This document shows, one piece after another, positions 1 through 8,400 of a stretch of DNA of 64,000 nucleotides. Made by a program: the position numbers and the translations under genes. The notes beneath the pieces are model-generated. The model did no database searches. It was given only the letters and a program-made list of their open reading frames with translations, and was not told where the DNA came from. How positions within the stretch are numbered: the first letter of the stretch is position 1; every line of letters begins with the position of its first letter. The DNA comes from an uncultured Bacilli bacterium (GTDB lineage: Bacteria; Bacillota_I; Bacilli_A; RF39; UBA660): the NCBI GenBank assembly GCA_910587725.1, contig CAJUNG010000001.1, positions 1 to 64,000 of the forward strand. The letters are read 5' to 3'.

Positions 1-86
1 TGATGCATGACCATGGAATGGAAATCAAAGAAATTGCTAAGATTTGTAATTTAACCGAAAAAGAAGTAGAAAAGATTGTAGAATAA
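1..86 (+). CDS. C-terminal fragment, probable Rpn/PD-(D/E)XK transposase-like protein
   Basis: An open frame enters from the left edge and stops at 84-86. The last residues (HDHGMEIKEIAKICNLTEKE) form a helix-turn-helix-like tail of the kind that ends Rpn-family nuclease/transposase-like proteins (GMSIEEISEITGLS style). Only the tail is visible, so the family call is an inference from a short motif. Confidence 0.4.
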   Translation, partial: MHDHGMEIKEIAKICNLTEKEVEKIVE

Positions 87-562
87 AGAAGAGATTATAG
101 AATTTGAGAGTTTACCTTATCTATCCAATATTTTAATAAAATGGGAAAAGGATTAAGAATAAGAAGAATATGAATACTTAGGGAAATACTTCCTTCTTCT
201 TTATTCAAATGAATTAAGAAAAACTTATAGATATTATAATTGGAAGTACAGAGGTTTTGAATAAAAATATAAAGCACCAAACGAGTTGATAGGACGTCCT
301 ACGTTCTGTTACTACCTGACTTGTGTAAGTAGATATAGAATCCGCAGTGCTACAACTAGTGGTTTTGTTTTTCACTACGCTACTAGTGGAATGCGTTTAA
401 AAAAATCTACTTACCCTTTAAAAAATTTAAACTATGAAAAAATAGAAAGTGCAAAACATAGTAGTAGAGAGATGAGTTCTATGTTTATGTGATTATCCTC
501 TTGAAATTTAGCATAAAATATATTACAATGGAAAAGTAACAAAAATAGAAAGAAGAGGACAT
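87..562. other. Gene-poor stretch with a palindrome and an inverted repeat
   Basis: No convincing gene. It holds a perfect 10-bp palindrome (AGGACGTCCT, 291-300) and a 10-bp inverted repeat listed separately. A 68-codon frame at 286-492 has no ribosome site and overlaps the repeat, so I do not call it. The GAGG site for the next gene lies near 553-558. Confidence 0.4.
325..414. repeat. Inverted repeat, possible structured RNA or element end
   Basis: GTAAGTAGAT at 325-334 is repeated as ATCTACTTAC at 405-414, enclosing about 70 nt that contains two near copies of a CTAC-ACTAGTGG block around 350-389. It could fold as a long hairpin. It may be a relic linked to the Rpn-like gene to its left. 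Function unknown. Confidence 0.3.
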
Positions 563-1588
563 ATGAAAATAAATCGCAAGTATAAGCTTAAGAAGAAATC
601 ACTCCTCGTAGTTGCAACAATTGCAGTACTTAGCAGTGCAAGCCTATGGATATTTCCGATGATAAAACATTCCTCACAAGGCAAATATGTAGCAGAAATT
701 ACCATTGTAGTAGGAGAAATTGACCAGGAAAAGAAAAACTTGCTTCAAGTTATAGATAGTAAAATAGAAGAAAATCAAAATACAGTTTCTGCAAATGAAG
801 CATTACAAAATTTGAAAGTAAAGACAATAGAAAAGTGGACACAAATAAAAGGAGAAATCCAAGGTTTAGAAAATCATGATTTAGATGGACTACACATGAT
901 TCAAGAAGAGATATCAAATTATCAAAACCACCCAGAGGTTTTAAAAGCAGAGCTAATTGAAGAACTTTGTATAGATAAACGGATAGATTGTCTTTTAAAT
1001 TATACAACACTAAACCCGTTAAAAACAGGGTATGACGTTCTAGATGTAAAAGTAGAACAACTACTATCAGAAATTACCAATACTACGATGACCACTTATG
1101 AAAAGGTAAAAGCAATTTATGACTATATCATTTACTCTATGCGTTATCAACAAGCAGATACTAATTTTTTCCTTGTCAACCAGTTAGAAACAGAGTATGG
1201 AATAGATAGAAATGATGCACGGGAAATTGCCCTTGCTATGCATGCTTTACAAAATAAATATGGAAGTTGTGACCATTATTCTGCATTATTTATGGTACTG
1301 ACAAGAAGACTCGGGTTAGAAAGCTATACGATTAATGCGAGAAACTGGGGTGGACTAAGACATACGACCGTCAATATAAAAATCAATCATGAATTTTATG
1401 ACTTTGATCCACAAGGAGATGCTAACTCCAGAAGAGGGGGAGGTATCCAATACTATTATTTTGGAAAAAATGACCAACAAGCAAGCAAATTATATCAATA
1501 TAACAATCGTGAAAATGATATTGCTCGATTTAAAAACTTTAAATCGAAAAAACAATCCTTAGAAGCATTAGAAGATAGCAACGTATAA
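563..1588 (+). CDS. Membrane-anchored transglutaminase-like protein
   Basis: 341 residues. A basic N-terminus and one hydrophobic segment (about 13-34) anchor or export the protein. Residues 50-180 look helical and coiled. The C-terminal part is a transglutaminase-like (papain-fold) domain with the triad in order: Cys236 in GSCDHYSALF, His267 in RHTTV, and Asp282 in YDFDP. Such domains cleave or crosslink peptides or act on the cell wall. The substrate cannot be told from sequence. The start is supported by AGAAGAGG just upstream. The gene stands alone, with a weak hairpin at its 3' end. Confidence 0.75.
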   Translation: MKINRKYKLKKKSLLVVATIAVLSSASLWIFPMIKHSSQGKYVAEITIVVGEIDQEKKNLLQVIDSKIEENQNTVSANEALQNLKVKTIEKWTQIKGEIQGLENHDLDGLHMIQEEISNYQNHPEVLKAELIEELCIDKRIDCLLNYTTLNPLKTGYDVLDVKVEQLLSEITNTTMTTYEKVKAIYDYIIYSMRYQQADTNFFLVNQLETEYGIDRNDAREIALAMHALQNKYGSCDHYSALFMVLTRRLGLESYTINARNWGGLRHTTVNIKINHEFYDFDPQGDANSRRGGGIQYYYFGKNDQQASKLYQYNNRENDIARFKNFKSKKQSLEALEDSNV

Positions 1589-1604
1589 AAATGCGTTGTT
1601 TTCT
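1578..1604 (+). terminator. Weak intrinsic terminator
   Basis: CAACG (1579-1583) pairs with CGTTG (1594-1598), followed by a short T-rich run. The stem overlaps the stop codon of the transglutaminase-like gene and is short. Confidence 0.35.
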
Positions 1605-1774
1605 TATGTAATCAATTGAACCCAAACGCTCACTCAATTTTGAAAAGAAAAAAACTGGTATTATGACGAAATGAAAAATAGATTCATCCCATTAACATTG
1701 CTTTCCTCGTTAAACTGTACAACTCTAACCAGAAATCTCTTCCTAAAATTTCACTTCTCAAATATCAATAATTA

Positions 1775-1783
1775 TGATATAAT
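1775..1783 (+). promoter_or_regulatory. Extended -10 promoter of lemA operon
   Basis: TGATATAAT (TG at 1775-1776, TATAAT at 1778-1783) lies just ahead of the AAGGAGATG ribosome site of lemA. No good -35 box is seen, as is usual for extended -10 promoters. Confidence 0.5.
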
Positions 1784-1807
1784 AATACTACAAGGAGATG
1801 AAATAAT

Positions 1808-2362
1808 ATGAATTGGCCAATAATTATCATCATCGTAATTTTAGTCTTATTAATATTATACTTAATCGCAAGCTATAATGGAATGATAGGATTAAGAAAT
1901 ACAGTAAAAGAAGCATTTTCAACTATGGATGTTTACCTAAAACAAAGATGGGATTTAATTCCGAACTTAGTAGAAACCGTAAAAGGATATGCCAAACATG
2001 AAAAAAGTACATTAGAGGGAGTCGTAAAACTAAGAAATAGCGCATATGACAATATGACACCAGAAGAGAAAATTGAGGCAAATAAAAGTTTATCCCATGG
2101 AATTACCAAAATCATGGCTTTAGCAGAAAGCTACCCTGATTTAAAAGCAAACGAAAACTTTAGAGATTTATCTAATCAACTATCTAAAGTTGAAGCAGAT
2201 ATTGCAAATGCTAGAAAATACTACAATGCCGTTGTTCGTAGATTCAACAACAAAGTAGAGATGTTCCCTGGAAATATCGTGGCAGGAATATTCCACTTTA
2301 AGGCAGAAAAAATGTTTGAAATTGAATCAAGCGAAAGAGAAAACGTTAAGGTAGAATTCTAA
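1808..2362 (+). CDS. lemA: LemA family protein
   Basis: 184 residues, the usual LemA length. One N-terminal membrane helix (about 4-22) follows a very short outside segment, then a long helical bundle with the family hallmarks VKEAFSTMDVYLKQRWDLIP and YYNAVVRRFNN and an FPGNIVA segment. LemA proteins are small inner-membrane proteins of unclear function, often paired with DUF2207 proteins. The next gene is exactly that, starting in a one-base TAATG overlap, so the two are translationally coupled. Confidence 0.92.
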   Translation: MNWPIIIIIVILVLLILYLIASYNGMIGLRNTVKEAFSTMDVYLKQRWDLIPNLVETVKGYAKHEKSTLEGVVKLRNSAYDNMTPEEKIEANKSLSHGITKIMALAESYPDLKANENFRDLSNQLSKVEADIANARKYYNAVVRRFNNKVEMFPGNIVAGIFHFKAEKMFEIESSERENVKVEF

Positions 2363-4188
2363 TGAAAAAAGTATTTCTTATTTTAACAAGTTTTCTTTTT
2401 TTTCTGGTTCCATCTCTAGCATTTGCAGAAAATTATGAAATCACTAAATATCATATGGACATTGTGGTAAACGAAAATAATACTATGGAGGTAAAAGAGA
2501 CCATTACCGCAAACTTCAAAGTCCCTAAACATGGAATTTTTCGCTATATTCCCATCAGGAATAAAATTACAAGACTAGACGGTACAACAATGACAAAAAA
2601 TGTAAAGATAAAAGGAATAAGTGTCAATGATAACTTTGAACTGTCAACCGAAAATGGAAATAAAGTGATTCGAATTGGTGATGAAAATAGAACGGTAACA
2701 GGAAATAAGACTTATCAAATCTCTTATCTTTACGACTTAGGAAATGATAAAAATAAAGACTTTGACGAATTATACTTCAATATCATTGGTACAGGATGGG
2801 ATACGACATTATCAAACGTAACATTCACGATTACTATGCCAAAGGACTATGATAAATCAAAGTTTGGATTGTCAACAGGAAGTTATGGAACAACAGGAAC
2901 TAATGATGTCGATGTCAAGTTTGATGAAAATAAAATCTATGGAACTGTACTTAGAACATTGATGCCAAGAGAGGGGATAACTACCCGAATTGAATTAGAA
3001 GAAGGCTACTTTATAAGAGAAAAAGTTACAAGCGGAAGCATACTTATGTCTATACTTGTAATCACCATTTCAGGGATTGGTTATGCTATCTTTAAAAAAT
3101 ATGGAAAAGATAACGAAGTGATAGAAACTGTAGAATTTTATCCACCAGATGGGTATAACTCCGCAGAACTTGGCTACATTTATAAAGGATTTAGTGAAAA
3201 TAAAGACGTTGTATCTTTACTCATTTATCTAGCAAATAAAGGCTACTTAAAAATAGAAGAAAGTGGAAGAAAAAGTTTTAAAATCACTAAATTAAAAGAT
3301 TATGATGGAGAAAATGAGGCAGAACGGATTTTCCTCGGAGGTTTATTTGCAAATAAAAATATTGTGGAAGAAAAAGACTTAAAAGATAAATTCTATAAAA
3401 CCATCAACGCAATTTCCCTTCGTATCCATAAACTAAAGAGCAAAATATATGAAAATCGGGGAGTTACCAAATTTTTTCTTGGAGTTTTACTTATTGGAGT
3501 GTTCCTTCTAGATGTTCTTTACTTTGCCGTAGAAGAAGAATACACCTATATATCGACAATGATTCTCTTGTCGATTCTTATCCTAGGTATCTCTTTAGCA
3601 ATTAGTTATTTAGTAAATCAAAAAAGAAAGGGATACAAAAGCAATCGTACAATTGGAGGAATAGTATTGCTTGTTCCCATTATTATTAGCACAATATCTT
3701 TGTTTTCCATGGATGAGATAAGCTACATGCTTGTATTTATCTTCTCTTATATTGCGATACTTATCTTGATAAACTGTTACCTGTACGCATCTAAAAGAAC
3801 CCCTTATGGAGATGAAATCACAGGAAAAATTTTAGGATTTAGAAACTTTTTAGAAGTCGCGGAAAAAGAAAAACTCGAAATGTTAGTAGAAGAAGACCCA
3901 ACTTACTTCTATGATATTCTACCATTCACTTATGTTTTTGGAATTAGTGACAAATGGATGAAAAAATTTGAGGGAATTGCCCTTGAACCACCGATTTGGT
4001 ATGACCATATGTCGACATTTGATATTATCTACTTTAATCGATTCATTAACCGTACGATGACAAGAGCAACCACAACATTTTCATCTACTCCGGACTCTTC
4101 TAATGGAAGCTCTTCTAGCGGAGGATTTTCTGGTGGTGGAGGATTCTCAGGAGGAGGATTCGGTGGAGGTGGAGGAGGCTCTTGGTAG
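2362..4188 (+). CDS. DUF2207 domain membrane protein
   Basis: 608 residues. Signal peptide (1-22, ending AFA), a beta-rich extracellular DUF2207 domain (about 24-215), a membrane helix near 224-244, a cytosolic winged-helix-like middle, further membrane helices near 370-470, and a Gly/Ser-rich tail ending GGGGGGSW. This architecture is the standard partner of LemA. The role is unknown in the family; an envelope function is inferred. It overlaps lemA by one base and is followed by mscL after 41 bp. Confidence 0.88.
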   Translation: MKKVFLILTSFLFFLVPSLAFAENYEITKYHMDIVVNENNTMEVKETITANFKVPKHGIFRYIPIRNKITRLDGTTMTKNVKIKGISVNDNFELSTENGNKVIRIGDENRTVTGNKTYQISYLYDLGNDKNKDFDELYFNIIGTGWDTTLSNVTFTITMPKDYDKSKFGLSTGSYGTTGTNDVDVKFDENKIYGTVLRTLMPREGITTRIELEEGYFIREKVTSGSILMSILVITISGIGYAIFKKYGKDNEVIETVEFYPPDGYNSAELGYIYKGFSENKDVVSLLIYLANKGYLKIEESGRKSFKITKLKDYDGENEAERIFLGGLFANKNIVEEKDLKDKFYKTINAISLRIHKLKSKIYENRGVTKFFLGVLLIGVFLLDVLYFAVEEEYTYISTMILLSILILGISLAISYLVNQKRKGYKSNRTIGGIVLLVPIIISTISLFSMDEISYMLVFIFSYIAILILINCYLYASKRTPYGDEITGKILGFRNFLEVAEKEKLEMLVEEDPTYFYDILPFTYVFGISDKWMKKFEGIALEPPIWYDHMSTFDIIYFNRFINRTMTRATTTFSSTPDSSNGSSSSGGFSGGGGFSGGGFGGGGGGSW

Positions 4189-4229
4189 CACTTCACCTAG
4201 AATAAAATAAAGTAAGGAATGAAATAAAA

Positions 4230-4619
4230 ATGAAGAAATTAACACAAGAATTTAAACAATTTATCATGAGGGGAAACGTCGTTGAACTTGCCGTTGGTGT
4301 GATTATCGGAAGTGCTTTTGGAAAAATTGTTACCTCACTAGTGAACGACATCTTAATGCCTTTAATCGGAATGCTACTAGGAGGAATCGATTTTACTGGA
4401 TTGACACTGAAAATTAATCAGGTCGAAATTCATTATGGGAACTTTATACAAAATGTCATTGATTTCTTAATTGTTGCCTTTTGTATTTTCCTATTCGTAA
4501 AAATCACCAACAAATTAATGCACAAAGAAGAACAGAAAAAGGAAGAAACGCCAAAAAAAAGTGAGGAAGTCATTTTACTAGAAGAAATTAGAGATTTATT
4601 AAAAACAAGTTGCCATTAA
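4230..4619 (+). CDS. mscL: Large-conductance mechanosensitive channel MscL
   Basis: 129 residues, normal for MscL. The N-terminal amphipathic helix ([20 protein letters not shown]) runs into the pore-lining TM1 with a GxxxG-type pattern (GVIIGSAFG). TM2 is at about 70-92, and the charged C-terminal helix is [14 protein letters not shown]. It forms a pentameric channel that opens on membrane tension to release solutes in osmotic downshock. The gene ends in a strong bidirectional terminator. Confidence 0.97.
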   Translation: MKKLTQEFKQFIMRGNVVELAVGVIIGSAFGKIVTSLVNDILMPLIGMLLGGIDFTGLTLKINQVEIHYGNFIQNVIDFLIVAFCIFLFVKITNKLMHKEEQKKEETPKKSEEVILLEEIRDLLKTSCH

Positions 4620-4635
4620 AGCAGCTTGTTTTTTT
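4605..4635. terminator. Bidirectional terminator between mscL and prepilin gene
   Basis: ACAAGTTGC (4605-4613) pairs with GCAGCTTGT (4621-4629) with one G-U pair, followed by a T run to 4635. The upstream A-run serves the convergent gene, whose stop lies within the T run. Confidence 0.8.
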
Positions 4636-5215
4636 AGTAGGGAATAACAGGAGAGATTACCGCATTATTTGTAGTGACGATCAGAATGCCAAAATCTTCA
4701 CTAAAATCATCGGCAGAAATGGGAAGATGAACTTTATAAACAACACTTCCGCCAACAGACTTCGTCTCTAGTGTAATCCCATTTCTATCTGAGGGAAGAT
4801 GAATCGTTGCATCACTCAAACTAGGATACTCTGTTCGAATCACTTCCTCAATAGGAAATCTTCTTGTCCCATACTGAATATAACGATTATTGATTGCTGT
4901 ATTAAAGTATTCCAAATTTTTAGATGTCCCATTACGAAAATGAAATACAACACAAGTCATTTTTACGCCACCAGCACCATTAGAACACCGGTTAATACTA
5001 GAAACGCCAAACTTTAAAATATCCTCTTGAATTGTACTAGTCACCGTACTTTTAAATTCCGTTAATCCGATTCTTCTCGTAGAAACCTTAACCGTACTCC
5101 GATAATTTAAGACAATTCCAAGCATTCCCATTACCAAAATAGAAATCAATGTAAAGCTCAAAACTAACTCTAGAATAGAAAATCCACGTTCGTTTAACTT
5201 CTTCACTCTTATCAC
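4634..5215 (-). CDS. Orphan type IV prepilin-like protein
   Basis: 193 residues from a GTG start. Residues 11-33 are a class III prepilin signal: RG|FSILELVLSFTLISIL, with the cleavable Gly before Phe and Glu at +5, followed by one hydrophobic helix. The rest is a beta-rich pseudopilin-like domain. No pilus assembly ATPase, platform protein or prepilin peptidase lies nearby, so it would depend on machinery elsewhere. A start at an internal GTG (5206) is also possible, since the ribosome site is poor for both. Confidence 0.7.
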   Translation of the reverse strand: MIRVKKLNERGFSILELVLSFTLISILVMGMLGIVLNYRSTVKVSTRRIGLTEFKSTVTSTIQEDILKFGVSSINRCSNGAGGVKMTCVVFHFRNGTSKNLEYFNTAINNRYIQYGTRRFPIEEVIRTEYPSLSDATIHLPSDRNGITLETKSVGGSVVYKVHLPISADDFSEDFGILIVTTNNAVISPVIPY

Positions 5216-5358
5216 CCATATTCTAGTAACATCATACCATAATTTAAAAAAAATTTAAATAAAATGAGATAAAATGATGACAAAATAAAGAAAATTTTGG
5301 CATAAAATAAATCGGTTGAAAAATTTCTTCAAGAAGGAAACAAAATTGTCGAAATGGC

Positions 5359-5387
5359 TTGAATGGATTTTTCGATTATGGTATGAT
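5359..5387 (+). promoter_or_regulatory. Promoter of the M60 peptidase-cohesin operon
   Basis: TTGAAT (5359-5364) and TATGAT (5382-5387) with a 17-bp spacer, about 30 bp ahead of the AAGGAGAG ribosome site of the peptidase gene. Confidence 0.7.
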
Positions 5388-5416
5388 TTATATACTATCA
5401 ATAAGAAAGGAGAGTA

Positions 5417-8400
5417 ATGAAAATGAAACGTTGTATCAGTTTCATATTAGCGTTAAGTTTAACCTTTGACTTCTTTGCACCAACGTTTATTGCCGCAGCA
5501 GAAGCAATTCAAGAACAGCAAGAAAACACACCTACCGTTGAAGAAAAACAAGAAGCCGACATATCAGAAGAAGAGAACAAAGCACCTGCGATAGAAGAAG
5601 CAAAGGAAGAAGAGCAAAATGAAGAATCGACACCAAATGATGAAGAGCAAAAAACGACTGAAAATCAAAAAGAATCAACCGATGAAACTCTTCCCAAAGA
5701 ACCTGATGCAAAAAAAGAAGAAGGTCCTACTCCATCAGTTTCCAAAGAGAGTAAAGAAACTTTGGATAAAAATGATAGTACTGATAACAAGGACACCCTT
5801 CAAAAAGAAATTTACCACATCGATGGCATAGAAGCAACGGGAAACTTAGAAATTGACATCAAGTTTGTTTTGCCAATTAAAAATGTGGAAAATTCGAATA
5901 TCGCAGTAATTCTTAAAGACCAAGAGGGTAACCAACAAAAACTTGACTTTAACGGAATTACTGAGGTGAAACAAGGCACTTACAACTTAGGAAGTCAAAA
6001 AGGAGAAGTGTCTATACGAAAACTAGATAAAGAAGGTAGCGTTTTAAATGGTTTAAGTGAAGAAGATGTAAAATATTACTCTATCACTATCTATCATCTA
6101 AAAAAAGGTACCTATACAATTGAACTTGCTGGAAATGGTTATAAAACATATGCCGTTAAAGACGTAAAACTAGATACTTATGCCAAAAGAGTAACCATTA
6201 CCAACGAAACAGGAATGTTCGAAGCAGGGGATGTTAACAAAGACAATACAGTAAACGATAGCGATATTAACGATATCATTCGTCATATTGATAGTACTGT
6301 TCAATCAGACATTTTAAAGTATGATTTAAACAGAGACGGAAAAATTGATATCACAGATATTGCGATTACTGCAAGTACCATCAATCAAGAAAATAGAAAA
6401 GAAAGCATTTTAGATACTTCGGTAATGATAGATGCATCTAATATCAAAGTAGAAAGTATCCTTGAAGGAGAAGCAAAAAATCTATTTCAAGAAGAAGGTA
6501 GTGTGACAGTAAAGCCAGAAAAGCAAAATGAAGAAATTTCAGAATCTAATCCGGCTATACTATCCGTGATGATGGAACGTCCTAACCTAATGAGTCAAAT
6601 TAGAATTGACGTGGGTGTAGAAAATAAACCAGAAGAAATCATTCTCGAAATCGAAGATGAAAAAGGAAAAATTTCTACTTTCAAAGGCGGACTTAGTCAC
6701 GCAGATAACATTCACTATTTTACCGATAAAGCGAGTGCAGACACGATTGTCATTGACCTTTTAGGGCAAGTTGCAGTAAAAAAAGTAACCATTAAGATTA
6801 CCAAAACATCAAGCAAAAAACTTGCCGACATTACGGAAGTAGAATTTTTAAATAATGTTTATGAAGAAGTTCCTGCACCAAAAATGGAATTTCCTAAAAA
6901 CATTAAAGTTGAAATCGGAAGTGAACAAGCCAATGTTACTTTTGATAACTTACCTAATGTAACCGGTTATGAAATCTTAGTACAGACTTTAGAAAATGGT
7001 CAAATTACAGAAAATATCATTTACCAAACTTCTTATACGACTTATGAAATTAAAGGATTAGAAAATTATACAACTTATCAAGTAAGCATAAGAGCCGTAA
7101 ATGGAGAATGGAAAAGTGCATATTCAAATACAGTAGAATTCATGCCAATTCCAAATCGAAAACCACCAAAAGTAGATATGGTCGTAGCAAATGCCGTCTA
7201 TGGTGGAATCAACGTAAGTTGGAAAGACATGAAAGATACAACAAGCTATAATCTTTTCTACAAAAAAGAGTCCGATAGCGAATATCAAGTCATCAAGAAC
7301 ATTAATGGATGTAAATATTCTTTAATGAATCTAGAAGGAGAGATGACTTATCAAATTTATTTGACAGGAAATAATGATTTAGGAGAGGGTCCAGGAAGTG
7401 AAATTGCCGTTGCCAAAACTTTAGCACACGCCTTACCAGATTTAGAAAAATTTGGATTAATCAACACTTCCAATGGAATTGGTGTTCCTACTGCACATAT
7501 TAAATCCGTAACTTATGGAACCAATAGCAATAATGCGAGCGAATTTGCCCTCGTCGATAATTCTTATGATACCTTCTGGCAAGCCAATACTTGGGACGTT
7601 GGAGGATATAATGCTGGACAACACGGACCAACGTTCACCTTTGATAAAGAATATACGATGGACCACATTTTCTTAGTGGCAAATGAAGATACTCCTGTAG
7701 TATACATCTCTCTTCGCTACGTGGAAAATGGAGAGACAAAAACGTTACATCAAAGAACAGTAAGCACACAAACTAGTCCAAATGGGCAAAGATATTATCG
7801 TTTTGATTTCTCACCAATTACGACTTCACAAGTGCAAGTAAGTATTGCTAATAATGCTCATACAATAAATAAATTAGCACTACGTGAAATTCTATTCTAT
7901 TACTATAATCCATTAATGGATGATATTGGAAATTTATTCCTAGATGATTTAAGAGTAGAATTAAAAGAAAACGTAACCCTTGCCGATATTGAAGCTTTAG
8001 AAGAACGTGCTAATACCATAGATGAAGTTAGTGGGGAATATCACCCATTTAGAAAAACTGCATTATCAGAACTTGAATACGCAAGAAAAATCTTAAATGA
8101 TACAGCACTTCATGATTCGATGATTGTAGACCAGAATTTTTCTACTTCAAAGAATGGACATCTTGGATTTTCATCATTAAGCGATTTACAACCACTTGGT
8201 GTTTCTGTTCGCGCAGGAGAAGAAATTGCGGTTTATGTAGGGACGACAGGAAATGTTCTTCCACAATTAGTATTCACACAGTACTATGCTGAAGCATCAG
8301 TATGGAAACAAGTTGTAAATCTTAAAAAAGGACAAAATATTATTATTGTTCCAAAAATTGGTTCTATGGATAAAGAAAGAGGTGGATCTATCTATGTTCG

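Noticed and set aside
286..492. 68-codon open frame on plus
   Set aside because: No ribosome site, odd composition, and it coincides with inverted repeats that explain the lack of stops.
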